From Polaromonas sp047303325 (GTDB lineage Bacteria; Pseudomonadota; Gammaproteobacteria; Burkholderiales; Burkholderiaceae_C), in assembly GCF_047303325.1 (NCBI RefSeq), contig NZ_JBKBEX010000006.1:1-64000 (forward strand): DNA of 64,000 nt. Direction: 5' to 3'. Below are positions 54,184-62,816 of this stretch, piece after piece. Numbering within the stretch: position 1 is the stretch's first letter; each line of letters starts with the position of its first letter. Under the pieces are notes generated by a model. That model did not search any database. It was given only the letters and a program-made list of their open reading frames with translations, and was not told the DNA's origin. Made by a program: the position numbers and the translations under genes.

Positions 54184-55815
54184 ATGACAGAACAACAGCT
54201 GACAGGCAGCAGCCTGATCGGGCCGGAAGAGAGCCGCCGCATCATGGGCCAACTGCAGGGCGGCGCCAGCCGGCGCGACGTGCTGGCCATGCTGATGGCC
54301 GGCGGCATGCAGGCCACATTGGCGGGCGGCCTGGCCTGCGCGGCTGTGGCGGCGCAGGCCGCGGCACCGCGCAAGGGCGGGCGCATCAAGGTGGCCGGCG
54401 CGGCTGCCTCACTCAACGACACGCTGGACCCGGCCAAGTTCTCCAACCATAGCGACTACATCCGTGGTTGCATGTTCTACAACGGGCTTACCTCACTGGA
54501 TGGCAGCCTCACACCCCGACCGGCGCTGGCTGAGGAATTCATCACCACGGACGCCACAACCTGGGTGTTCAAGCTGCGCCGGGGGGTGACCTTTCATGAC
54601 GGCAAACCCTTCACGCCGGCCGACGTGGTGTTCTCCATCATGCGCCACAAGAACCCGGCGACCGGCTCCAAGGTCAAGGCGCTGGCCGAGCAGATCGAAG
54701 AGGTCAAAGCCACCGGCCCGCATGAAGTGACCATACGCCTGGCGGCGCCCAATGCCGACCTGCCCGTGATCCTCGGCACCTGGAGTTTCCTCATCCTGCG
54801 CGACGGCGTCAGCGATGTGAACGCGCACATGTCGGGTGTAGGCACCGGTCCTTACAAGCTCAAGGACTTCAAGCCAGGCGTGCGCTCTGTGGCCGTGCGC
54901 AACGACCGTTACTGGAAGCCCGACCGCCCTTATCTGGACGAGATCGAGTACGTAGGTATAGGTGACGAGGCAGCGCGCGTCAACGCATTGCTGGCCGGTG
55001 AGATCGACCTGACCATGGCGATCAAACCGCACTCGGTGGACCGCATCAAGAGCAGTAAAAAGCACGCCATCTTCGAGACCAAGGCGGGCCTGTACACCGA
55101 CCTCATCATGCGCCGTGACAGCGGGCCCGGCGCCAACCCGGACTTCGTGCTGGCGATGAAGCACTTGTTCAACCGCGAGCAGATGCTCACGTCCATCCTG
55201 CTGGGTTTTGGCGAGGTGGCAAACGACCAGCCCATACACCCCAGCGACCGTTTCTATTTCAAGGGGCTCAAGCAGCGGGCCTACGACCCCGAAAAAGCCA
55301 AGTGGCATGTGCAGAAGGCCAATCTCGGCAGCGCGGCCATCCCGGTGGTGGTGTCGCCCGCAGCCTCCAATTCGGCGGAGATGGCGCTGGTGATGCAGCA
55401 GGCGGCGGGCCAGATCGGGCTTAACCTGGAAGTGCGCCCTATGCCGGCCGACGGCTACTGGTCGCAGCACTGGATGAAGCACCCCGTGGGCTTTGGCAAC
55501 ATCAACGCGCGGCCGTCGGCCGATTTGATGTTCACGCAATTCTTCAAATCTGATGCGCCGACCAACGAGTCTGCCTGGAAAAACCCCAAATTTGACCAGC
55601 TGCTGCTGGCCGCGCGCGCGCAACCCGACCAGGCCAAGCGCGCTAACATGTATGCCGACATGCAGGTCATGATCCATGAAGACAGCGGCATCGGCATTCC
55701 CCTCTTCATGTCCAGCATTGACGGGCACAACAAAAAGCTCAAGGGCCTGTCGCCGATCCCACTGGGCGGTTTGATGGGCTACAACTTTGCCGAGAACGTC
55801 TGGCTCGACGCTTGA
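54184..55815 (+). CDS. Family 5 ABC substrate-binding protein without permease genes
   Basis: A 543-residue receptor with a long N-terminus and a twin-arginine motif (SRRDVLAMLMAGG) before the hydrophobic core, ending AAQAAA. It is therefore a probable Tat substrate. Domain signatures are VAGAAASLNDTLDPAKF, WVFKLRRGVTFHDGKPFTPADVVFS and GTGPYKLKDF. No permease or ATPase follows, so it would have to share another system or lies in a shuffled operon. The peptide-type transporter at 1206-6764 is one possible partner. Confidence 0.9.
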   Translation: MTEQQLTGSSLIGPEESRRIMGQLQGGASRRDVLAMLMAGGMQATLAGGLACAAVAAQAAAPRKGGRIKVAGAAASLNDTLDPAKFSNHSDYIRGCMFYNGLTSLDGSLTPRPALAEEFITTDATTWVFKLRRGVTFHDGKPFTPADVVFSIMRHKNPATGSKVKALAEQIEEVKATGPHEVTIRLAAPNADLPVILGTWSFLILRDGVSDVNAHMSGVGTGPYKLKDFKPGVRSVAVRNDRYWKPDRPYLDEIEYVGIGDEAARVNALLAGEIDLTMAIKPHSVDRIKSSKKHAIFETKAGLYTDLIMRRDSGPGANPDFVLAMKHLFNREQMLTSILLGFGEVANDQPIHPSDRFYFKGLKQRAYDPEKAKWHVQKANLGSAAIPVVVSPAASNSAEMALVMQQAAGQIGLNLEVRPMPADGYWSQHWMKHPVGFGNINARPSADLMFTQFFKSDAPTNESAWKNPKFDQLLLAARAQPDQAKRANMYADMQVMIHEDSGIGIPLFMSSIDGHNKKLKGLSPIPLGGLMGYNFAENVWLDA

Positions 55816-55861
55816 CGAACAGGTGGAGGTCTGACGGTCGCGCTCACAACTTTGCCATCTG

Positions 55862-57037
55862 ATGCCTGAGTCCTCGCGACCCCGGCTGCGGGGACCAGGC
55901 GGCGAGCTGGCCCGGCTGATGCTGGCGCAGCTCTTCCTCAACGCCTGTTTCACAGGCACCCGCATGGCCGCGCCGCTGCAGGCGCTGCGCCTGGGCCATG
56001 GCGAGGCGGCCGTGGGCTTGCTGATCGCCCTCTTCGCATTGGCCCAGGTCTTTCTTGCGCTGCCCGCGGGCCGCTACTGCGAGCGCCATGGGCTGAAGCG
56101 GCCGATCGCGGCCTCGGTGGTGGTGGCCGTGGCGGGCGGTGGGCTGGCGGCGGCGTGGCCGGTGTTCCCCGTGCTGTGCGTGGGTGCTTTCCTCACCGGC
56201 GGTGCGGGCGGGGTCGCGATCATTGCGATGCAGCGCCACATGGCGCGTGTTGCGAGCGAGCCGGCCGCACTGAGGCAGGCGTTTTCGTGGCTGGCGATCG
56301 GCCTGGCCTTGTCCAATTTCCTGGGCCCGGTCCTGGCCGGCGTGGTGATCGACAGCGCCGGCTTCCGTGCGGCCTTCCTGGCCATGGCCGCGCTGCCGCT
56401 GATCGGCTGGCTGTCGCTGCGAGGCGCGGCCGACCCCGTGCCTGCCGCGCCTGGCGGCGCCGGCCGCAGCGCCGGCGCCTGGGACCTGTTGCGTGAGCCG
56501 GGCCTGCGCAGGCTGCTCATCGTCACGGGCCTGCTGTCGGCGTGCTGGGATGTTCATACCTTCGTGGTGCCGGTGCTGGGGCACGAACGAAGCTTGCCGG
56601 CGTCCGTCATCGGCGGCATCCTGGGCGCCTTCGGCATCGCCGCGGCGGCCGTGCGCCTGCTGACGCCGCTGGTGGCGGCGCAACTGCGCGAATGGGTGAT
56701 CCTGTTCGGCGCGATGGTTGCCACGGCCGTCCTGTTCGGGGTGTATCCGCTGGTGCAGGCGCCGCTCGCCATGGGCGTGTGCTCGGCGCTGCTGGGTTTC
56801 AGCCTGGGCAGCACGCAGCCCATGGTGATGAGCCTGCTGCACCAGCTGTCGCCCGAGCACCGCTACGGTGAAGCGGTCGCGGTGCGCGTGATCGTGATCA
56901 ACATATCGAGCGTGGGGATTCCCATGGTGTCGGGACTGGCCGGCTCGCTGATCGGCGCGGCGGGCGTCTTCTGGGCCGCGGGGATGATGGTCGGCGCAGG
57001 TGCCCGGCTGGCGGCCGGGTTCAGGCCGCGGGCTTGA
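55862..57037 (+). CDS. MFS transporter
   Basis: A 391-residue membrane protein with twelve predicted spans. The loop between spans 2 and 3 reads LPAGRYCERHGLKRP, a degenerate MFS motif A, and the rest is glycine/alanine-rich. It resembles the drug/sugar-exporter type MFS proteins. The substrate is unknown. It ends 12 bases before the convergent Lrp gene. Confidence 0.85.
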   Translation: MPESSRPRLRGPGGELARLMLAQLFLNACFTGTRMAAPLQALRLGHGEAAVGLLIALFALAQVFLALPAGRYCERHGLKRPIAASVVVAVAGGGLAAAWPVFPVLCVGAFLTGGAGGVAIIAMQRHMARVASEPAALRQAFSWLAIGLALSNFLGPVLAGVVIDSAGFRAAFLAMAALPLIGWLSLRGAADPVPAAPGGAGRSAGAWDLLREPGLRRLLIVTGLLSACWDVHTFVVPVLGHERSLPASVIGGILGAFGIAAAAVRLLTPLVAAQLREWVILFGAMVATAVLFGVYPLVQAPLAMGVCSALLGFSLGSTQPMVMSLLHQLSPEHRYGEAVAVRVIVINISSVGIPMVSGLAGSLIGAAGVFWAAGMMVGAGARLAAGFRPRA

Positions 57038-57048
57038 GGATCGCCGCG

Positions 57049-57549
57049 TCAGCCTCTCTCCAGCTGCGCCGCGATGAGATTGAGCGGATGCGTGCGCTTG
57101 CGCGATGACTGGCGCAGGACGATACGGCTGGTGAATTTCCCGATCCCGATATCGTCCTGCAGCAGGCGCTCCATCAGTGCCTGGAAATGGGCGACATTCG
57201 GCGCCACGATTTTGAGCAGGTAGTCGTAACCGCCGCTGACGTTGTACCACTCCACGATTTCGCCGTGCTGGTCAATGGCCTGCTCGAACTTGCGGAAGTC
57301 CGGAGGCCGGTGGCTGCTGATCGTCACTTCGGAAAAAACCACCACGCAGTTGCCCAGCTTCTCCAGCGCGATGTCGGCGCCGTAGCCGCGAATCACGCCG
57401 ATGTCCTGCAGCCGTTTGGTCCGCACCAGGCAGGGGCTCTGGCTGAGGCCGACGGCTTCGGCCAGCTCGACGTTCGAGCAACGCCCCTCGCGCTCGAGGT
57501 GCGCGAGGATTTTGAGGTCGAAGCGGTCCAGGGACATTGCGGCGGTCAT
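57049..57549 (-). CDS. Lrp/AsnC-family transcriptional regulator
   Basis: A 166-residue regulator. The helix-turn-helix (LKILAHLEREGRCSNVELAEAVGLSQS) and RAM domain (YNVSGGYDYLLKIVAPNVAHF) parallel those of the Lrp at 47179, so the two are paralogues. It lies 32 bases downstream of the class III aminotransferase-like gene on the same strand. It is the likely regulator of the HAD-kinase-lyase operon. Confidence 0.9.
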   Translation of the reverse strand: MTAAMSLDRFDLKILAHLEREGRCSNVELAEAVGLSQSPCLVRTKRLQDIGVIRGYGADIALEKLGNCVVVFSEVTISSHRPPDFRKFEQAIDQHGEIVEWYNVSGGYDYLLKIVAPNVAHFQALMERLLQDDIGIGKFTSRIVLRQSSRKRTHPLNLIAAQLERG

Positions 57550-57581
57550 GCGCGGATGGTAGCGCCGGATGCCGATAGCCG

Positions 57582-58934
57582 CTAGGCGGCCCGCGCTTCG
57601 GCCAGGGATTCGTCCAGCGCCTGGATGACGAGGTCGGCCTGCTCCGCCGACAGCACCAGGGGCGGACGGATCTTGAGCACGTTGTGCCCCATCGCGCAGG
57701 CGCTGATCAGCACGCCCTTGTCGCGCATGCGGTTGACCACCTGGCTCGTCAGGCTGCGGTCCGGCGCCCGCGATGCCCGGTCGGAGACGAGCTCAACCCC
57801 GACAAACAGGCCCGCGCCGCGCACGTCGCCAATGGCCTCGTGCCGGGCTGCCAGGGCGGCGATGCCGTCGTGAAGAATTTTCCCCACTTGGGCGGCATGC
57901 TGCACCAGCCCGTCGCGCTCTATGGTGTCCAGCACCGCCAGCGCCGCCGCGCAGGAAACGGTATTGCCCGCGAAGGTGTTGAAGTAGCGCGAACTCTTGC
58001 CGAATTCCGCCAGCACGTCGGCGCTTGCCAGCAGACCCGCGATGGGTTGGCCGTTGCCCATCGGTTTGCCCATGGTCACGATGTCGGGCTGCAGGTTGTG
58101 GCGCTGGAAACCCCAAAGGTGTTCGCCCGTGCGCCCGAACCCGGGCTGGACTTCGTCGGCAATGAAGAGGCCGCCCGCCCGTTTGATCGCGTCGACCGCG
58201 CCCTTCAGGAAGCCCGCCGGCCCGGGGAGTATGCCGTCGCTGGTGAACAGCGAATCGACAATCAGCGCGGCCGGCTTGATGCCATGGCGCTTCAGGTCGG
58301 CGATGGCCGCCTCGACGTCGCGGGTGAAGCGTTCGGACAGGTCGGCGCCGCCGGCGTGGTACAGGCGCGGTGCCGGCACCAGGCGCACATGCGCGCCGAG
58401 GTCGACGCTCACGCCCAGCGAGGGCGAGAACTTGGACACGGCATCGGTGATGCCGTGGTAGGCGGTGTCGGTCACAATCATGCCGGTGCCGCCGGTGTGC
58501 ACCTTGGCGATGCGATAGGCGAGGTCGTTGGCCTCGCTGCCCGTGCAGGTCAGCATCAGGTGGGCGAGCTCGGTCCCGGGCACGCTGGCGAGCAGGCGTT
58601 CGGCCAGTTCGAGGATCGTGTCGTGCAGGTAGCGCGTGTTGGTTGCCAGCGTCTGCACCTGGCGGCAGATGGCCTCGGTCACCGCCGGGTGGCAATGCCC
58701 CAGCGAGGTGACGTTGTTGTAGGCGTCGAGGTAGCGGCGCCCCTCGGGGTCTATCAACCAGGCGCCTTCGCCCTTGACGATGTGCAGCGGCCGTTCATAC
58801 ATCAGGCGATAAGCGGGGCCGAGCAGGGCGTCGCGTCGCGCGATCATTTTCTCGGTGGCCGGGCCCACGTCGGCGCGGCCGGGGACATAGGCATTGACCA
58901 TGTTGAGGTCTATCGTGCTTTTCATGCTTTTCAT
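57582..58934 (-). CDS. Class III aminotransferase-like enzyme, phospho-lyase type
   Basis: A 450-residue PLP enzyme. The stretch RRDALLGPAYRLMYERPL, then KGEGAWLIDPEGRRYLDAYNNVTSLGHCHP and TNTRYLHDTILELAERLLAS, resembles AGXT2L-type phospho-lyases that act on phosphoethanolamine or phospho-hydroxylysine. The PLP lysine is in DIVTMGKPMGNGQP. Its start overlaps the upstream kinase stop (ATGA). If the kinase phosphorylates an amino alcohol, this enzyme would eliminate phosphate and ammonia. Plain transamination remains possible. Confidence 0.85.
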   Translation of the reverse strand: MKSMKSTIDLNMVNAYVPGRADVGPATEKMIARRDALLGPAYRLMYERPLHIVKGEGAWLIDPEGRRYLDAYNNVTSLGHCHPAVTEAICRQVQTLATNTRYLHDTILELAERLLASVPGTELAHLMLTCTGSEANDLAYRIAKVHTGGTGMIVTDTAYHGITDAVSKFSPSLGVSVDLGAHVRLVPAPRLYHAGGADLSERFTRDVEAAIADLKRHGIKPAALIVDSLFTSDGILPGPAGFLKGAVDAIKRAGGLFIADEVQPGFGRTGEHLWGFQRHNLQPDIVTMGKPMGNGQPIAGLLASADVLAEFGKSSRYFNTFAGNTVSCAAALAVLDTIERDGLVQHAAQVGKILHDGIAALAARHEAIGDVRGAGLFVGVELVSDRASRAPDRSLTSQVVNRMRDKGVLISACAMGHNVLKIRPPLVLSAEQADLVIQALDESLAEARAA

Positions 58935-59977
58935 GGAGTGGCTCCTGTGGGTATGTGTACGCCGGCCAGCAGCCGGTCGCGTGCGGTGTCACGGGAAAGG
59001 TCGGCCATCTGGGCCAAGCCTTCCCACGCCGCGGGGTTGTGTCGCATGATGTAGGCGCGGTTCTCGGGGTAGCGCGCGGCGCGCCATTCCGAAATCAGCG
59101 CCGTGATGAGGTGGCGTGTGGCCAGGAGGTCGGCAACGATTTCCTGTTCGGCGCCGGCCAGCGGCAGCACCGCGTGGTAGGCGGCCACGAACTGGGCCGG
59201 CCCCTCGAAAGGGTCGGGGCAGCCTGCCATGTGGAAGGCGGCGGCCGTCGCCACCTCGCCGACCAGCGGCGCATGCACCATGTCGCCGAAGTCGATGATG
59301 CCCACGATGCGCGCTTGATCGTTGGGAGCGACCAGCACGTTGTAGAGGTGGTAGTCGTTGTGGATCACCTGGGACCGCAGTGATGCCAGGCGCGGCAGCA
59401 CGTGCACCTTGAAGCGCTCCATGAACACCTGGGCCAGCGCGCGGCGCTTGCCGTCCACGAGGCTGTCCAGCTGTTCAGTCAGCCGGTGCGCCGTGGCGAC
59501 GTTCCACAGCAAATCATGCGCCGCGCCCGGATGCGCGAAGCCTTGCAGTGCGCGGTTCAAGCCGGCAAGCCCGGCCCCCATGGCATGCCGCTGCGCGGCG
59601 GTGCGTTCGGTCTGGCGAATCTGGATGCCATCCAGGTAGCTCAGCATGCGCACGCGTGTCTGGACACCCTCGGCGAGCTTGATGGTGTCATGCGTGTGCC
59701 CTTGCAGTGTCCGCACGACGCGGGGCACCGGCTGCTCCGGCGCGGCGCGGGCAATGTGGTCCAGCGCCGCGATCTGGAAGTCGACCACCGCGGGCGGCTC
59801 GGAAGGGTTGCTGATCTTGAAGACGTAGCGGCGGCCGTCCGACGCTTCCACCAGGCAGTTCTGGTCGCGCTCGCCCGCCAGCGGCTGGGTGCGGCCCTCG
59901 ATGCCGTAGAGGCGGCGGACCATCGCCTCCACCGCCGCGGGGGCGAGGTCGGGCGCGGTGGTGCTCAGCTGGGTCAT
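58931..59977 (-). CDS. APH-fold phosphotransferase, hydroxylysine-kinase-like
   Basis: A 348-residue kinase of the aminoglycoside phosphotransferase fold. Catalytic motifs are VIHNDYHLYNVLV (HxDxxxxN) and GIIDFGDMVHAPLV (metal site). The nucleotide region is RYVFKISNP. It resembles AGPHD1-type hydroxylysine kinase, which works before an AGXT2L phospho-lyase. Both starts and stops overlap the neighbouring HAD and lyase genes, so the three are made together. Substrate inferred to be an amino alcohol. Confidence 0.85.
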   Translation of the reverse strand: MTQLSTTAPDLAPAAVEAMVRRLYGIEGRTQPLAGERDQNCLVEASDGRRYVFKISNPSEPPAVVDFQIAALDHIARAAPEQPVPRVVRTLQGHTHDTIKLAEGVQTRVRMLSYLDGIQIRQTERTAAQRHAMGAGLAGLNRALQGFAHPGAAHDLLWNVATAHRLTEQLDSLVDGKRRALAQVFMERFKVHVLPRLASLRSQVIHNDYHLYNVLVAPNDQARIVGIIDFGDMVHAPLVGEVATAAAFHMAGCPDPFEGPAQFVAAYHAVLPLAGAEQEIVADLLATRHLITALISEWRAARYPENRAYIMRHNPAAWEGLAQMADLSRDTARDRLLAGVHIPTGATP

Positions 59978-60639
59978 AGGCCGAGCAGACCGGGAAGCTG
60001 GCGGACGTCGGTCAGCCTGCTGACGCCAAAGTTTTCGGATGTCGGCTCGTGGCCGCGATCAATAAAGGCCTTGGCCATAAAGCCCAGGTCTGACGCGGTC
60101 ATCAAGTCGTAGCGAAAGCTCGACGAGACATGCATCATCTGGTCGGGCGCGCAGCCGAGCTGGTCGAACATGTATTCAAAGGTCTGGAAGCGCGGCTTGT
60201 AGGCGCGCGCTTCCTCGGCGGTGTAGACCGCATGAAACTTCGCCTTGAGGTGGGCAACGCTCGCCGGGATCAAGTCGACCATCGAATTCGACAGGATCAC
60301 CAGAGGGACGTGCGGCGCGATGGCCTCCAGCACCTCGACGACGTTCGGGTGCGGTTGCCAGGTCGGGATGGCGGCGTACAGCGCCACGGCGTCCGACGGT
60401 TGGTAGTCGACACCGTGCGCCTTGCATGCCCGCAGGATCGAGTTTTCCACGACGTTGAAGAAGGGCTTCCACTCGCCCAGGACCTCGTCAAGGCGATAGG
60501 CCCGGAAGCTGTCGAGGAAGGCAGGCATGCGGCCGGCCGGCACGCGGTCTTCGAACAGGCGTTTGGCAGTGGGGCCCATCTCGAAGTTGATGAGCGTGCC
60601 GTAGCAGTCGAAACTGATGAATTTGGGTTTGAAAGTCAT
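59974..60639 (-). CDS. HAD-superfamily hydrolase (haloacid dehalogenase type II family)
   Basis: A 221-residue HAD protein. Motif I is ISFDCYGTLINFEM, motif II is VILSNSM, the lysine is in YKPRFQTFEYM, and motif III is HVSSSFRYDLMTASDLG. It is a paralogue of the protein at 51828. It leads the kinase/phospho-lyase operon and overlaps the kinase start. A phosphatase role in this route is plausible. The start at 60639 was chosen as the first conserved Met. Confidence 0.88.
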   Translation of the reverse strand: MTFKPKFISFDCYGTLINFEMGPTAKRLFEDRVPAGRMPAFLDSFRAYRLDEVLGEWKPFFNVVENSILRACKAHGVDYQPSDAVALYAAIPTWQPHPNVVEVLEAIAPHVPLVILSNSMVDLIPASVAHLKAKFHAVYTAEEARAYKPRFQTFEYMFDQLGCAPDQMMHVSSSFRYDLMTASDLGFMAKAFIDRGHEPTSENFGVSRLTDVRQLPGLLGL

Positions 60640-60731
60640 AGAAGGATCCACGCTGTTGGGGTGGATACAAGTCTATGAATTCGCCGCCTTTGGAAATGCC
60701 GCAATCACAGGCGGCGCAAGTGGAATCCGTT

Positions 60732-61679
60732 TCAAATCGGGGGTTTGCCGGAACTTTGCATGGTCCCGGTTTTCCGCCGCCGCGTCCGCGGCGCGCCCCC
60801 TGCGGGGTACAGGTGGCTGAACTGCGCCAGCAGCCACTCTGCGAGCTCAAATTCCACACCTTGCAGTTCACCAGCCCCCATCCATATCAAGCCATACTGG
60901 CTGCCATCAGGGTCAAAGCCGGCAGGGGCCGCCAGGCTTCCCCGCTCCACATCGTCAACCGCGAGTACGAGCGGACTCAGGGCGACACCCAGGCCCGCAG
61001 CCGCGGCCTCGACAATGAGGGAGTGATGGTCGTAGTAGCGGATTTCCGTGGGCCGGCGCGCCGACGGGTGGGTCTTCAACCATTGCGCCCACGCATCAGG
61101 CCGGGTCTTCGAGCCGAGCGCCAGATAGTCGCCGCGTTCGAACTTCGGCACCCATTCCGGCCTCATCACCGGCCCGACCCTTTCGGCGAAAAGGGTCCGG
61201 ACATTCCACGCCTCGGGCACCGCGAAATCCAGCCGTCGAATCGCGAGATCGACCTGGTTCTTGCGAAAGTCCACAAGCCCTCCACCCACGCTGAGGTGCA
61301 GGGCAATGCCCGGATGCGCCGTTTGAAAAGCCCCCAAGCGCGGAATGAGCCACCGCGCGGCAACTGAAGGCTCGCAGGAGAGCACCAGGGCGGTTTTCCC
61401 GGCACGGGTGGCGCGCAGGCTTTGCACGGTGGCGCCCAGCTCGCTGAAAAACCTGCCGAGGGTGAGGTTGAGTGTCTCGCCAGCCGGTGTGAGCCGCAGG
61501 CCGCGCCCGTTCTTCTCAAACAGGCTGACCCCGATGTCATTGGCGAGTTTGGTGATGCGGCGGCTGACGGCGCCGTGCGTGAGCGCCAGCGAGTCCGCTG
61601 CAAGCCGGACCGAGCCCAGCCGCGCTGTGGCTTCGAATGCCCGCAGGTCGTCGAGGGAGGGGATGTCTGAACGATCCAT
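60732..61679 (-). CDS. LysR-family transcriptional regulator
   Basis: A 315-residue regulator, GcvA-like. The helix-turn-helix (LDDLRAFEATARLGSVRLAADSLALTHGAVSRRI) is followed by an effector domain. It diverges from the acid-sugar kinase gene, with an aaactat/atagttt dyad between them, so it probably controls that operon. A TTG three codons further upstream is a possible alternative start. Confidence 0.9.
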   Translation of the reverse strand: MDRSDIPSLDDLRAFEATARLGSVRLAADSLALTHGAVSRRITKLANDIGVSLFEKNGRGLRLTPAGETLNLTLGRFFSELGATVQSLRATRAGKTALVLSCEPSVAARWLIPRLGAFQTAHPGIALHLSVGGGLVDFRKNQVDLAIRRLDFAVPEAWNVRTLFAERVGPVMRPEWVPKFERGDYLALGSKTRPDAWAQWLKTHPSARRPTEIRYYDHHSLIVEAAAAGLGVALSPLVLAVDDVERGSLAAPAGFDPDGSQYGLIWMGAGELQGVEFELAEWLLAQFSHLYPAGGAPRTRRRKTGTMQSSGKPPI

Positions 61680-61709
61680 TGGTGACAATGTATCACCGGT
61701 ATCCCTCAG

Positions 61710-61731
61710 AAACTATCGCTTTTCATAGTTT
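61710..61731. promoter_or_regulatory. Candidate LysR operator before the acid-sugar operon
   Basis: Perfect arms aaactat and atagttt with an 8-base spacer are flanked by partly complementary ctca and gag. The dyad lies 30 bases from the LysR start and 24 bases from the DUF1537 gene's start, next to a gaggagg motif. Confidence 0.5.
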
Positions 61732-61754
61732 GAGGAGGTTTTGATAATTGATGC

Positions 61755-62816
61755 ATGCGCACCAATCATCAGCCCAACCAGCCCAGCATAGCGATCCTCG
61801 CAGACGACCTGACCAGCGCGGCCGATGGCGCGGCACCGTTCGTCGCCCGCGGTCTGACCGCGGCTGTCGGACGGGGCCAGCTTCCGCGCCAGGCGGCAGC
61901 GGTGGCCGCAGTCGATAGCGGTTCGCGGTCCGCGACGTCGTCGCAGGCATTCGAGCGCGTCGCCCGATTGACCGACCGGCTTGCCGGCCGGGACCTGCTC
62001 TACAAAACGGTGGACTCCACGCTGCGCGGCCACATCACGGAGGAGCTTGAGGCATGCTTTGCGGCGAGCGGCCGCAAATCCATGGTGTTTGCACCGGCCT
62101 TCCCCCAGGCCGGGCGTACGACGGTGGGCGGTATCCAGTTCGTTGACGGCATACCGGTCTCGCAGAGTTCGTACGGCCAGGACCCCGTGCATCCGGCGCG
62201 GCATTCCGCGCTGGCCGACCTGGTCCCGAAGCGCATCACCCATGTCACGCTGCTCGATGCGCTGACGCAGGAAGAACTCGACGCGCAGATCGCTTCCATC
62301 GAGGAGCCGGAGTCGGTCCTCTGGGTTGGCTCTCCCGGGATGGCTGCGGCGCTGTCTCGGCGTTTTGCGCCGGCGAAGACTTCGGCGCCGTTGATCGATG
62401 CCATCAGCAACGATGTCCTGGTCGTCATCGGGAGCGCGAACCTGCGCAGCCATATACAGGCCGACCAGCTCCAACAGGCCGGCGGCGTCAAGCTGCTGCG
62501 CGGACCCAGGACGCGCGAGCAGGACCCGGGCGCGCTGCTGCGCCGTATTGCGCAAGACGCGGCAGGGCAGCTTCAAGACCCACGCTTCGGCGCGCTGGTC
62601 GCCACCGGCGGCGACACGATGGAAGCCATCCTGGACCTTCTCAAGGTCCGCGAGTTCGAGATCCTGCAAGAGCTCGATCCCGGATTCCCGCTGGGCCGCG
62701 CCAGGCTCGGCGATGGGCGCTCGCTCCTGCTGGCCATGAAGGCCGGCGGTTTTGGCGGCGATGACGCCCTGGAGCGCGCTGTCGCGCGGATACGTGGAGC
62801 AACCCAAACCTTATGA
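61755..62816 (+). CDS. Four-carbon acid sugar kinase family protein (DUF1537)
   Basis: A 353-residue kinase. N-terminal signature IAILADDLTSAADGAAPF with a DxxT/D pocket, mid-protein LVVIGSANLRSHI-like strand, and a C-terminal nucleotide loop LVATGGDTMEAIL. The family phosphorylates L- or D-threonate and erythronate; this copy is shorter than the usual 420 residues. It overlaps the PdxA2-type gene (ATGA), its standard partner. The start follows gaggagg at a long 16-base spacing. Confidence 0.85.
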   Translation: MRTNHQPNQPSIAILADDLTSAADGAAPFVARGLTAAVGRGQLPRQAAAVAAVDSGSRSATSSQAFERVARLTDRLAGRDLLYKTVDSTLRGHITEELEACFAASGRKSMVFAPAFPQAGRTTVGGIQFVDGIPVSQSSYGQDPVHPARHSALADLVPKRITHVTLLDALTQEELDAQIASIEEPESVLWVGSPGMAAALSRRFAPAKTSAPLIDAISNDVLVVIGSANLRSHIQADQLQQAGGVKLLRGPRTREQDPGALLRRIAQDAAGQLQDPRFGALVATGGDTMEAILDLLKVREFEILQELDPGFPLGRARLGDGRSLLLAMKAGGFGGDDALERAVARIRGATQTL

